DNA of 64,000 nt from Nelumbo lutea (GCA_022828595.1 JAKGHH010000004.1:57848164-57912163); one strand, 5' to 3'. Positions 22,027 through 34,428 are shown, counted from the stretch's first letter. Program-made: numbers and translations. The notes: generated from the sequence alone by a model not told the origin.

Positions 22027-23299
22027 TGAAGGGAGGGGAAATCCATCACATGGACACCCAAAGATTGCGGAATAAGGGGGCGAATTTCAAAAATTTTTCT
22101 CTCCCTTCAACTGGGAATCGAATTCCCTATTTATAAAATCATATTTTCAAGGAGCATTCTTGAATCATAAACTGAACCAGATCTGAACCAAAAGGAGTGG
22201 GGAGAGATAATACTTGATACGGAGAAACAGTATCTCCCAACGGAGGTGTTCACGCCCAATGAAGGATCCAAAATCTACTCCCACTGAAGATGGCGCAGTG
22301 TAGGGTGCAGCAGAATCAACAGTGTTCTTCCAAAAGAACTTGACCCTTTGCAAGAATCAACTGGACGGTTTGTGAATACAACTCCCACCAATCTTTTCTC
22401 CAAAAGATTGGTATCAAGATCAAATCTTGATTTCTCCCAAGAACTGGAGATTGAACTGCTGGAGGCGGCGACTGCAGGAAGGAGGCGACAAGAGAGTATT
22501 TGCAGGGAGCAGAATTCTCTCTTCTTGTAATCTCAGCTCTGAAGACAAAGATCTCTGGATTGCATTGCATGTCTAAGGGTTGTCGCCCCCTCCTTCTTTT
22601 ATAACCTTAAAGGGATCAGCTCCTAATCACATTAGGAGTTGCTAACACAAATGATATTTGGATTAGAGGTCCCCATAACCCTGATCTTATCTGCAGATTA
22701 GATCAGCCGTCTCCTAATCTAATTAGGTGGCTTCTAGATCTAAATCTTATTTTGATCTTAGACTCTCTAAGTGAATAGGGTATGGGCTCAATCCTATCAG
22801 TTGATCCATCTCAGAATTCACCCCTTAAGTGACAAATCAAATTAGCCCAGTTCGAAATGGGCTTAAGGCCCATTTAAGTTTATGTATTCATTTTGCCTTC
22901 CAAACTACTGCCCAGTTGTGCTTCATTGTATGATGTGGGACCCTAACATTGATCTACACATCAGCCACATTGGTTCGGCCTAGCCTTTGTTTCAAGGCCT
23001 GGCCGAATACACTGTTATGGATAATGCACCCCCTGAAACCCATCAGATGGGCTGTATGGGCCCAACACTTACCCTAAGTGGTCCCTGGGCCAAGCCACCT
23101 TGTAACACCTAGGGACTATGGGCAGATCCAAAATTAGCCCATCAAGTATTATCCTCAATGGTCTTACACTTAACCTCTCAGCCCATAATGATCATACACT
23201 GCCCGACAAGGGTGGAGCTCTCCCTCGGCTGTAAGGAACAGTGTTGAACTCTCTCTTATATGGCTCATGGGAATTAAAACCTTCTGTAAACCTTTTGGA

Positions 23300-23349
<50 letters not shown>

Positions 23350-23991
23350 TTTTATATAAAATATATTTTGCAAAACAAATCTCAACGATTGAAATTGACT
23401 GCCGGCAGTCTTTGTTTCCATCAGTGAGAGTGCATCGCCGATCATTACCTTTTTCTGACCAAGGTGCTGATTCTGTCACTATGATCACCCACTGAGATGA
23501 ATTCTCAGACTGTGCCAACATACCCAAGTTTTGACCCCCGCTAAGGATCTCACTGATTGGTACATTAAAGACAGCCCAATCCGACACCTAATGCAGTATC
23601 ATAATCGAGTCTAGGGGTTGGGTGTAATTTTCCAGTTTTTCCCATCAATCTCCAAGGTCTAGGGCAATACTGAAAATTTGGTCCAGTTCAAAGATTCAAT
23701 TAATCATACACTATATGTGCCTAGGGTCTCAACCGGACAGCTGAGACAAGCCACCCCAACCGACTTGGTGGTACCACAGTGTCAGCCTTGTCACGATAGG
23801 TCTCCCCAGACCGACCCACTAGCTGTGAACATTCTAAACTAACACGAGTCTCATTAAGTGTCCAGTTTAAAGGTATTATAGAGAAACATACCAAGGGAGC
23901 GTGAATCAAATATGCACTATTATTCATTTACAATAAACTCATAAAGTACATCATTTTGATTTAAGCTAAGGGCATACAAAACTGTCTAACA
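22027..23991 (-). mobile_element. Cop1 solo LTR inside unit C integrase, TSD ATTAA
   Basis: Complete 1,965-bp reverse LTR, tgaagggagg to gtctaaca. ATTAA flanks it at 22022-22026 and 23992-23996. Intact relatives read gagaaattaaggccctt across this site, so removing the LTR and one ATTAA restores colinearity of the integrase region. Subgroup I. It contains an expanded (TA)n array. Confidence 0.94.
23301..23349. repeat. (TA)n microsatellite within the solo LTR
   Basis: About 24 TA units where other Cop1 LTRs have only a short atatatata stretch. Its tyrosine-isoleucine frames on both strands are artefacts. Confidence 0.95.
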
Positions 23992-24487
23992 ATTAAAGCC
24001 CTTTGATCAGATCAAAGTGGCGAGTATCTCTCTGACGAATTCAGGGACTACTTAAAGGACAATGAGATAGTATCACAATTAGCTCCTCCCCTACACGACA
24101 ACTTAATGGTGTTTCAGAGAGGAGGAATAGGACCTTATTGGATATGGTCCCGTCATTTCTCATACACTCAGAGTTAGCCAAATCCTTTTTGGATTATGCA
24201 TTAGAGACTGCGATTTACGTGCTGAATCAGGTTCCAACCAAATCGGTTCTGAATACTCCATATGAACTTTGGGCCGGAAAGAAACCAAGTGTCAAACACT
24301 TGAAGATTTGGGGTTGTCCAGCACATGTTAAAAGAACAAGTGCAGACAAGTTGGAATCCAAGACCAGTCGTTGCCTATTTGTGGGCTACCTAAAAGGCTC
24401 TGTAGGTTACCTATTCTATGGCCCAAGTGAGTAGAAAGTGTTCTACAATTGAAATGCACAATTCTTGGAAACCGATTACATCCTGGA
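23992..24487 (+). pseudogene. Unit C integrase, distal part
   Basis: Continues the integrase after the solo LTR. It covers the stretch leading into the conserved glutamate, then [26 protein letters not shown] and the C-terminal SRCLFVGYLKGSVGYLFY region. There are small deletions (ccctacacgacaact) and a TAG at ~24430. It breaks off at attacatcctgga (~24487), before the RT domain, at a joint with LTR sequence. Confidence 0.88.
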
Positions 24488-24532
24488 ATGGATCCTTCTT
24501 TGGGCGTGAACACCTTCATTGGGAGATATTAT
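24488..24532 (+). mobile_element. 45-bp internal LTR scrap
   Basis: The stretch containing cttctttgggcgtgaacacc and gggagatatt corresponds to the interior of a forward LTR (compare ~18385-18420). It sits between truncated integrase and the next LTR start. Confidence 0.75.
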
Positions 24533-25565
24533 TGTTAGACAGTTTTGTATGCCCTTAGCTTCAATCAGGATGATGTACTTTATGAGTTTATTGTAAATGA
24601 ATAAAATCACATATTTGATTTATGTTCCCCTGGTATGTTTCTGTGTAATACCCTTAAACTGGACACGTAATGAGACTCGTGTTAGTTTAGAATGTTCACA
24701 GCCAGTGGGTCAGTCTGGGGAGACCTATCTGACAAGGCTGACACTGTGGTGCCACCGAGTCAATTGGGGTGGCTTGTCTCAGCTGCCGGGGTGAGACCCT
24801 AGGCACATACAATGTAGGATTAATTGAATCTATGAACTGGACCATACTTCCAGTATTGCTCTAGACCTTGGAGATTGATGGGCAAAATTGGAAAGTTACA
24901 CCTGACCCCTAGACTCGATTGTCATACTGCATTAGGTATCAGATTGGGCTATCTTTGATATACTAAACAGTGAGATCCTTAGCAGGGGTCAAAACCTGGG
25001 TATGTTGGGACAGTCTGAGAATTCATCTGAGTGGGTGATCATAGTGACAAGATCAGCCCCTTTGTCAGATAAAGGTAATGATCGGGGATGCACTCTCATT
25101 GATGGAAACCAAGACTACTGGCAGCCGATTTCAATCGTTGCGATTTGTTTTGCAAAATATATTTTAGATGAGATATGAAAGTATATATATTATGGTTTCA
25201 AAATGATTTGCAAAAGGTTTTAATTCCTGAGATCCATATAAGAGAGAGTGCAACACTGTTCCTTGCAGCCAAGGGAGAGGTCCTCTCTTGTCGGGCAGTG
25301 TATGATCATTATGGGCTGAAAGGTTAAGTGTAAGACCATTGAGGATAATACCTGATGGGTTAATCTTGTATCTGCCCATAGTCCCTGGGTGTTACAAGGT
25401 GGCTTGGCCCAAAGACCACTTAGGGTAAGTGTTGGGCCCATAGAGACCATGAGATGGTTTTCAGGGGGTGCTCTGTCCATAACAGTGTATTCGGCCAGGC
25501 CTTGTAACAAAGGATGGGCCGAACCCATGCGGCTGATGTGTAGATCAATGTTAGGGTCCCACGCC
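24533..25565 (+). mobile_element. Unit D: 5' half of a forward LTR
   Basis: Starts TGTTAGACAG and runs ~1.03 kb to gggtcccacgcc, then is joined directly to integrase sequence. The distal half of the LTR, primer site, leader, gag and protease are missing. Confidence 0.88.
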
Positions 25566-27458
25566 AATGGGATAGTATCACAATTCAGGGACTACTTAAA
25601 GGACAATGGGATAGTATCACAATTAACTCCTCCTGCTAGACCACAACTTAACAGTGTTTCAGAGAGGAGGAATAGGACCTTATTGGATATGGTCTGGTCA
25701 CTTCTCATATACTCAGAGTTCCCCACATCCTTTTGGGGTTACGCATTAGAGACTGCAATTTATGTGCTGAATCGGGTTCCAACCAAATTAGTTCCGAATA
25801 ATCCATATGAACTTTGGACCGGAAAAAATCAAGTGTCAGACACTTGAAGATTTGGGTTGTCCAACACACATTAAAAGAATGACTGCAGGCAAGTTGGAAT
25901 CCAAAATCAGTCATTGCCTAATTCTTGGAGACCAATTACATCCTGGACACTCATCGTCAGGAAATTGTTCTTGATGAGGAGAGCTTAGGAGCAGTGGGAG
26001 GTGTCCCACAATTTCCAGGTAGTGACCAACCTAGAAGATACACTCAGGTATCCAGGCCACCAGTTCGTTATGGTTATGACCAGGATAGTTACCTAGTGGA
26101 AACCTTGACTAGTGAGGAAGATCCCGTGACTTACGCGGAAGTTATGTTGGACATAGATTCCCAGAAGTGGGTGGAGGCCATGAGAGCAGAGATGGAATCA
26201 ATGGAGACCAATGGAGTCTGGACTCTAATAAATCCACCCTCTGAGGTAAAAGCAATCAGTTACAAATGGATTTACAAGTGGAAGAAGGGCCCTGATGGTA
26301 GGGTTAAGACCTTCAAAGCTCGTCTGGTGGCGAAAGGGTACACTTAGAAAGAGGGCATCGATTATGAGGAAACTTTTTTGCCTGTGGCCATGCTTAAATC
26401 CATTAGGATCCTAGTAGCTATAGCAGCATACCATGACTATGAGATTTGGCAGATGGATGTCAAAACAGCATTCTTGAATGGAGATTTTACTGAAGATATC
26501 TATATGCAGCATCCGCAAGGCTTTATTGTTGCAGGTCAGGAAAACATGGTATGTAAACTCAATAGATTCATTTATGGACTTAAGCAAGTTTGTAGTAGTT
26601 GGAACATCCGTTTTGACTCTTTTATCAAATTGTTTGTCTTCGAGCAAAATCTGGATGAACCCTGTGTCTACAAGAAGTACAGTGGAGATAAGGTTACCTT
26701 TTGGTTCTGTATGTAGATGATATTCTACTCATTGGGAATGATGTAGGAATGTTGACTACGGTGAAAGTATGGCTTTCACAGCAATTCTCCATGAAAGATC
26801 TTGGAGAAGCCTCTTATATACTGGGTTTTCGACTCTATAGAGATAGATCGAAGTGGATAATAAGATTATCCCAATCTGCCTACATTGACAAAATAGTCAA
26901 AGGATACAGCATGGAAAACTCCAAGAAAGGAAATGTTCCTTTCAGGCACGGAGTCACTCTCTCCAAGAAGATGCCTCCCAAGACTTCTGAGGAGATTGAT
27001 GGCATGATAGACGTTCCCTATGCCTCTTCCGTAGGGAGCATCATGTATGCCATGTTGTGCACTCGTCTTGACATTGCTTAGGCAGTGAGTGTAGTAAGCA
27101 GATTTTAGGCCAACCCAGGGCAGGAACATTGGACTGCTGTGAAAAACATACTTAAATACCTTCGAATGACAAAAGAGTTTTGTCTCGTATTCGATGGTAA
27201 CTCACTACAGATCCAAGGGTATACAGATGCCAATTTCCAGTCAGATCTAGATGATAGAAATTCTACATCTGGATATGTTTTCACGATAGGATCATGTGCT
27301 TTTGCTATAAAAGCAGCAAATAGAGGTTAACTGCAGACTCCACGACCAAGATCGAGTACATTGCCGCAAGTGAGGCTGCCAAAGAAGCCGTGTGGATGAA
27401 GAAGTTCCTTCACGAGTTGGGAGTAGTTCCGTCCAGCATATCACCCATCCCATTGTCG
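25566..27458 (+). pseudogene. Unit D pol: distal integrase, reverse transcriptase, RNase H
   Basis: Starts with a partial duplication: aatgggatagtatcacaatt occurs at 25566-25585 and 25605-25624. Then follow distal integrase ([14 protein letters not shown]), a deletion of ~85 bp near 25920, and the RT domain from ~26150. The RT includes WVEAMRAEMESMETNGVW, KWIYKWKKGPDG and VKTAFLNGD. The YVDD catalytic motif at ~26710 sits in a different frame because one base is missing just before it (ttttgg against ttcttgg in unit E). RNase H follows (27139-27330) with frameshifts. A TAG at 26346-26348 and others also break the frame. It ends at cccatcccattg (~27458), ~190 bp short of the polypurine tract, where forward LTR sequence begins. 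Confidence 0.9.
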
Positions 27459-28340
27459 GGGTGGATTGTTCAACTGCTGAGGTGAGACCCTAAGCACATA
27501 TAGTATAGGATTAATTGAATCTATGAACTGAACTAGATTTCTAGTATTGCCCTGGACCTGGGAGATTGATGGGCAAAATTTGAAAGTTACACTCGACCCC
27601 TAGACTCGATTGTGATACTGCACTATGTATCGGATTGGGCTGTCTTTGATGTACCAATCAGTGAGATCCTTAGCGGGGGTCAAAACCTGGGTATGTTGGG
27701 ACAGTCTGAGAATTCATCTGATTGGGTGATCATAGTGACATGATTAGTTCCTTTGTCGGTCAAAGGTAATGATCGGGGATGCACTCTCACTGATGGAAAC
27801 AAAGACTGCCGGTAGCCGATTTCAATCATTGAGATTTTTTGTGCAAAATATATTTTATATAAGATATGAAAGTATATATATTATGGTTTCGAAATGATTT
27901 GCAAAAGGTTTTAATTCCCGGGATCCATATAAGAGAGAGTGCAACACTTTCCTTGCAGCCGAGGGAGAGGTCCTCTCTTGTCGGGCAGTGTATGATCATT
28001 ATGGGCGGAGATGTTAAGTGTAAGACCATTGAGGTTTGTACCTGATGGGCTAATCTTGCATCTGCCCACAGTCCCTGGGTGTTACAAGGTGGCTTGGCCC
28101 AGGGACCACTTAGGGTAAGTGTTGGGCCCATAGAGACCATGAGATGGTTTTCAGAGGGTGCTCTGTCCATAACAGTGTATTCGGCCAGGCCTTGTAATAA
28201 AGATTGTGCTGAACCCATGTGACTGATGTGTAGATCAATGTTAGGGTCCCACGCCATACAAGGAAGCCCAACTGGGCAGCAGTTTGGAAGACTAAGTGAA
28301 TACATAACCTTAACTGGGCCTTAAGCCCCTTTCGAACTGG
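27459..28340 (+). mobile_element. Unit D: internal part of a forward LTR
   Basis: LTR sequence from ggggtggattgttcaactgc to tttcgaactgg, lacking both LTR ends. It meets a reverse LTR 6 bp later, another inverted LTR-LTR junction. Confidence 0.85.
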
Positions 28341-28346
28341 AAAGAT

Positions 28347-30241
28347 TGAAAGGATGAGAGATCCATCCCATGGACGCCCAAAGATTGCAGAATAAGGGGC
28401 AAATTTCAAAAAATTTTCTCTCCCTTCAACTGGTAATCACATTCCCTATTTAGAAAATCATTTTTTCAAGGATCAATCTTGAACCTTAAACTGAACCAGA
28501 TCTGAACCAAAAGAAATGGGAGAGAATAATACCGGATACGGAGAAGTAATATCTCCCAACGAAGGTGTTCACACCCAAGGAAGGATCCAAAGATTGCTCC
28601 CACTGAAGATGGCGCAGTGCAGGATGGAGCAGAATCCACAGTGTTCTTCCCCAAGAACTCTGTCCTTCGCAAGAAACAGTAGGATGGAACGTGAGCACAA
28701 CTTCCTTTTCAATTCTTTCTCAAAGAACTAATGTCAAGATCCAACCTTGACTTCTCCCACAACTGGAGATCGAACTGGCAAATAGGGCGGCAAGAGAGTA
28801 TTTGCAGGGTGCAGAATTCTCTCTTCTTGATTTCAGCACTAAAGAGGATCTGATGTGTTTCTTGGTCTCTCTCAAGGCTGCCGCCCCTCCTTTTTTATGT
28901 TAACTTGAAAAGATCAGCTCCTAATCCCATTAGGAGGTGCTTATCCAAATAATATTTGGATCAACCTTCTCTTCTAGTGATAAGGTTAAACCCTTATCTT
29001 ATCTGCAGATTAGATTAGCTTTATCCTAATCCCATTAGGAGGTTTCTAGATCTGAATCACATTCAGATCTGGACTCTTTGAGTGGATAGGATTAAGGCCC
29101 TATCCTATCTGCTAATCCATCTCAGAATTCGCCCATTTAATTAACTAAATAAATAGCCCAGTTCGAAATGGGCTTCAGGCCCATCAAGCTTAAGTGCTCA
29201 CTTAACCTTCCTAACTGCTGCCCAGTTGGGCTTCCCTGTATGGCGTGGGACCCAAGCATTGATCTACACATCAGCCACATGAGTTCGGCCCAGCCTTTGT
29301 TACAAGGCCGGGTCGAATACACAGTTAAGACAGTGCACTCCCTGAAACCCATCAAATGGGCTCTATGGGCCCAACACTTACCCAGGGACTGTGGGCAGAT
29401 GCAAGATTAACCCATCAGGTATTATCCTCAATGGTCTTACACTTAACCTGTCAGCCCTTAATGATCATACACTGCCCGACAAGAGAGGACCTCTCCCTCG
29501 GCTGCAAGGAACAGTGTTGCACTCTCCACTTATATGGATCCCAGGAATTAAAACCCTTTTGCAAACATTTTAGAAACCATAATGTATATACTTTTATATC
29601 TCATATAAAATATACTTTGCAAAACAAATCTCAACGGTTGAAATCGGCTGCCGGCAGTCTTGGTTTCCAACAGTGAGAGCGCATCCCCCATCATTACCTT
29701 TGTCCGACAAAGGGGCTGATCCTATCACTATGATCACCCACTAAGATGAATTCTTGGATTGTCCCAACATACCCAGGTTTTGACCCCCGCTAAGGATCTC
29801 ATTGATTGGTACATCAAAGACAGACCGATCCGACACCTAGTGCAGTATCATAATCGAGTCTAGGGCTCGGGTGTAAATTTCCAGTTTTGCCCATCAATCT
29901 CCAAGGTCCAGGGCAATACTGGAAATATGGTCCAGTTCAAAGATTCAATTAATCCCACACTGTATGTGCCTGGGGTCTCACCCCGGTAGCTGAGACAAGC
30001 CACCTCAATCGACTTGATGGCATCACAGTGTCAGCCTTGTCAGGATAGGTCTCCCCAGACCGACCAACTGGCTGTGAACTTTCTAAACTAACACGAGTCT
30101 CAATAAGTGTCCAGTTTAAGGGTATTACACAGAAACATACCAAAGGAACATGAATCAAATATGCACTTTTATTCATTTACAATAAACTCATAAAGTACAT
30201 CAATTTTGATTGAAGCTAAGGGCACACAAAACTGTCTAACA
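28347..30241 (-). mobile_element. Unit E: 3' LTR (mosaic of subgroups III and I)
   Basis: Complete 1,895-bp reverse LTR, tgaaaggatgagag to gtctaaca. The left end has subgroup III variants (gatgagagatcc, aatcacattccc) and the right end has subgroup I variants (cataaagtac, ttttgattgaagc). It is followed by the polypurine tract of unit E. Confidence 0.88.
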
Positions 30242-30258
30242 GCTCCCACTTGCACTTA
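30242..30258 (-). promoter_or_regulatory. Unit E polypurine tract and pol stop
   Basis: On the minus strand TAAGTGCAAGTGGGAGC abuts the 3' LTR. The TAA is the pol stop codon, so the reading frame ends 14 bp before the LTR. The tract primes plus-strand synthesis in this element class. Confidence 0.8.
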
Positions 30259-33200
30259 GGTCCAATCAGGTAATAGCCGGAGTCCCATGCTTTCCACGTG
30301 TTTCTCAAACACTTTCTGTGATAGTGGCTTTGTCAATGGGTCTGCTACATTTTCCGTTGACGCTACCTTCTGAATCAGGACGTCCCCTCTACCAACAATC
30401 TCCCACAGTACGTGGTACTTCTTCTCGGTGTGCTTCGACTTCGAGTGGGCTCGTGGCTCCTTAGCTTGGGCAATGGCTCCATTGTTGTCATTCAACATTG
30501 GGATGGGTGATGTGTCGGACAGAACTACTCCCAACTCATGAATGAACTTCTTCATCCATACGGCTTCTTTGGCATTGCGGCAATGTACTCGGCCTCGGTC
30601 GTGGAGTCTGCAGTGGACCCCTGCTTGCTGCTTTTCCAACAAACAGCACACGATCCTATCGTGAAAACATATCCAGATGTAGACTTTCTATCATCTGGAT
30701 CTGACTGGAAATCGACAAAACTCTTTTGTCCTTTGAAGGTACTTAAGTATGTTTTTCACAGCAGTCCAATGCTCCGGCCCTGGGTTGGCCTGAAATCTGC
30801 TTACTACACTCACTGCTTGAGCTATGTCAGGACGAGTGCACAGCATGGCATACATGATACTCTCCACGGCAGAGGCATAGGGAACGTCTATCATGCCATC
30901 AATCTCCTCAGAAGTCTTGAGAGACATCTTCTTGGAGAGAGTGACTCCATGCCTGAAAGCAACATTTCCTTTCTTGGAGTTTTCCATGCTGTATCTCTTG
31001 ACTATTTTATCAATATAAGCATATTGGGATAATCCTATTATCTGCTTCGATCTATCTCTATAGAGTCGAAGACCCAGTACATAGGAGGCTTCTCCAAGAT
31101 CTTTCATGGAGAATTGCTGTGATAACCATACTTTCACCGTAGTTAACATACCTACATCATTCCCAATGAGTAGAATGTCATCTACATACAGAACCAAGAA
31201 GGTAACCTTATCTCTACTGTACTTCCTGTAGACACAGGGTTCATCCGGATTCTGCTCGAAGTCAAACGGTTTGATGGCAGAGTCAAAACGGATGTTCCAA
31301 CTTCTAGAAGCTTGCTTAAGTCCATAAATGGATCTATTAAGTTTACATACCATGTTTTCCTGACCTGCAGCAATGAAGCCTTGCGGCTACTGCATATAGA
31401 TATCTTCAGTAAGATCTCCATTCAGGAATGCAATTTTGACATCCATTTGCCAAATCTCATAATCATGGTATGCTGCTACAGCTAGCAGGATCCTAATGGA
31501 TTTAAGCATGGCCACAGGCGAAAAGGTTTCCTCATAATCGATGCCCTCTTTCTGAGTGTACCTTTTTGCCACCAGACGAGCCTTGAAGGTCTCAACCTTA
31601 CCATCGGGGCCCTTCTTCCTCTTGTAAATCCATTTGCAATCGATTGCTTTTACCTCGGAGGGCGGATCTACTAGAGTCCAGACTCCATTGGTCTCCATTG
31701 AGTCCATCTCTGCTCTCATGGCCTCCACCCACTTCTGAGAATCTATGTCCAACATAGCTTCCGTGTAAGTCACGGGATCCTCTTCACTAGTCAAGGTTTC
31801 CACCAGGTAACTATCATGGTCATAACCGTAACGGACTGGTGGCCTGGATACCCAAGTGGATCGTTTAGGTTGGTCACTACCTGGAACTTGTGGGACATCT
31901 CCCACTGCTCCTGAGCTCTCCTCATCAAGAACAACTTCCTGACGATGGGTAGCCTACAAATAGGCAATGACTGGTCTTGGATTCCAACTTGTCTGCACTC
32001 GTTCTTTTAACATGTGCTGGACAACCCCAAATCTTCAAGTTTCTGACACTTGGTTTCTTTCCGGTCCAAAGTTCATATGGAGTATTCAGAACCGATTTGG
32101 TTGGAACCCGATTCAGCACATAAATCGCAGTATCTAATGTGTAACCCCAAAAGGATGTGGGTAACTCTGAGTGTATGAGAAGTGACCGGACCATATCCAA
32201 TAAGGTCCTATTCCTCCTCTCCGAAACACCATTAAGTTGTGGTGTAGCAGGAGGAGCTAATTATGATACTATCCCATTGTCCTTTAAGTAGTCCCTGAAT
32301 TCGTCAGAGAGATACTTGCCACCTCGATCTGATCGAAGGGCCTTAATTTCTCTCCCTAACTGTTTCTCGACCTCTTGTCTAAACTCTTTGATCTTTTCAA
32401 AGGATTCAGACTTGTGTCTCATTAGGTACACGTAACCATATCGTGAAAAATCATCCATGAAGGCGATGAAATACACATGTTGATTTCGTGTCCTAACACT
32501 CAGGGGACCACATACATCAGTATGTATTAGGTCAAGTGTGCCCGTACATCTTTCAGGCTTACCGTTAAATTGTCGTTTCGTCATCTTGCCTTGTAGGCAA
32601 GGCTCACAAGTGGGAAGATCTTCTACAGTTAGAAAATCTAAAGGACCATCCTTTACCAACCTTGTGATTCGGTCAACACCGATGTGGCCAAGTTGATAAT
32701 GCCATAGACACGTGGGATTAACTGTATCACGAACTCTCTTCTTAGGGATTTCAGCCGACGTAGTTTCGGTTATGTTAGTTTCTAGAGAAGGATGTAGAAC
32801 ATAGAGACCGTTCTCCAGTTCCCCGTATGCGATGAATCTGTTGTTTCTTTTAATAGTAATCGTATTACTAAAGAAGACAGAATAACCATCTGCACACAGT
32901 TTTGAGACAGAAATCAAAATTCTCCTTAAATTTTGCACATAAAGACAGTCTTTCAGTACAATTGTTCCTTCTCTAAAAATTAATTCCACGGTTCCTATGG
33001 CCGCGGCTGCAACAGTTGCAGTAGTCTCCAAGAAGAGTGTGACTTTTCCTTCACTTAGCCTTCTGCTTACCTTGAACCCCTGCAGTGAGTTACAAGCATG
33101 AGTTGAAGCCCTGGAGTCAATACACCAGGATGCAGAAGCTACCAACAAATTGGTTTCTATAACACAAGTTTTGAAGTTACCTTTCTTGGATTCCAGGTAG

Positions 33201-33919
33201 GCAGGACAGTTCTTTTTCCAGTGGCCGGTCTTCTTGTAGAAGTGACAGGCATCCTATGCTTTGTCTTTCTTCTGCTTCTTGCTCTTAGCGGCTTTCTTCT
33301 GAGGCTTCTTTGCCTTCCTCTTTCTCTTGCCTGTCTTGCCAGCTTCAACAAGCATGGCTACAGGCTCATCCTTTTAATCAGTTCTTCAGCTCTTTGCAAC
33401 ATATTGCTGAGCTCTTGTAAGCTGACATTCAGCTTGTTCATGTTATAGTTCATGATGAACGGATTAAAGGAAGGAGGCAAAGAGTTAAGGATAGCATCTA
33501 TCTGTGTTGCAAGGTCCAGCCCGGATCCAAGAGCCTCCAGTTCATTGATGTATCCCATCATCCGAAGACAATGGTCGTGAACTTGTTGACCCTTGGACAT
33601 TTGTGCGGTCATGAACTGTTTCAAGACCTTTTGTCGAGTAGAACGATTCTGCTCTTCATACATTGTCCAGAGACTGTACAATATGTCTTTGGCAAGTTCG
33701 ATCTGATCGAACTGCCTCTGTATCGGGTTGTCTAAGGAGGCAATGATGTAACACCGGGCAAGGGAGTTTTTCTCCTCCCATTCTTGATAGTGTCTCCTTT
33801 GGGCCTCAGAAGCCCTATCACCTGGACGCTCCGGGGCAGGATTCTTTGCCACTTTGTCCAGCTTTTCAGAAGCTAGGACCAGCATAAGGTTCCTGTACCA
33901 GTCAGCATAGTTTGGGCCC
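30256..33919 (-). pseudogene. Unit E gag-pol, least decayed Cop1 polyprotein of the block
   Basis: On the minus strand from 33919: gag from about residue 17 (GPNYADWYRNL), so the start codon and first ~16 residues are gone. Then the zinc knuckle with the second Cys replaced by Tyr; protease with DSRAS instead of DSGAS; GAG-pre-integrase and integrase core in one 295-codon frame (32261-33148) with [18 protein letters not shown] and SDRGGKYLSDEF. The integrase tail is 31925-32200, RT 31387-31905 and 30691-31353 (YVDD in LVLYVDDILLIGND), and RNase H 30256-30651 ending GLRLLPDWT. Frames are separated by stops and small indels. At 33919/33920 gag is fused directly to an LTR piece; start codon, leader and primer site are deleted. 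Confidence 0.92.
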
Positions 33920-34428
33920 TATCACCCACTCAAATGAATTCTCAAACTATCCCAACATACCCAGGTTTTGACCCCTGTTAAGGATCTCACTGATTGGTAC
34001 ATCAAAGACAACCCAATCCGACACTTAGTGTAGTATCATAATCGAATATAGGGGTCAGGTTTAACTTTCTAGTTTTGCACATTAATCTCCAAGGTCCAGG
34101 GCAATACTGGAAATCTGGTCCGGTTCAAAGGTTCAATTAATCCTACACTGCTTGTGCCTTGGGTCTCACCTTGGCGGCTGAGACAGGCCACCCCAATCAA
34201 CTTGGCGGCACATCAGTGTCAGCCTTATCAGGATAGGTCTCCCTAAACCTATCCACTGGCTGTGAACATTCTAAACAAACACGAGTCTCATTAAGTGTCC
34301 AGTTTAAGGGTATAACACAAAAACAAACCACAAGAACACGAATCAAATATGCACTTTATTCATTTACGATAAATGTCAAAAGTACATCATTCTGATTGGA
34401 GCTAAGGGCATACAATGACTATCTAACA
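33920..34428 (-). mobile_element. Outer 5' LTR remnant of the composite block
   Basis: Only the first 509 bp of an LTR in element orientation, ending gactatctaaca at 34428. It shares cattctgattggagctaag and the ggcggcacatcagtgtcag block with the LTR at 11569-13504 and not with the inner LTRs. This makes it the partner LTR of unit A. Confidence 0.87.

Larger units (their letters stand above)
11569..34428. mobile_element. 22.9-kb composite Cop1 block (units A-E) flanked by one TSD, AGGCA
   Basis: The block starts with a reverse-orientation LTR end (tgaagggatg, 11569) and finishes at a reverse-orientation LTR start (ctatctaaca, 34428). Directly outside are AGGCA at 11564-11568 and AGGCA at 34429-34433. 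The outermost LTR (11569-13504) and the terminal LTR piece (33920-34428) both belong to subgroup III, as expected for the two LTRs of one insertion. Between them lie forward units B, C and D, reverse unit E and several inverted LTR-LTR junctions. A later solo-LTR insertion sits at 22027-23991. Confidence 0.75.

Noticed and set aside
23192..23587. Frames with YIYIYI tracts on both strands
   Set aside because: Produced by the (TA)n array within the solo LTR.
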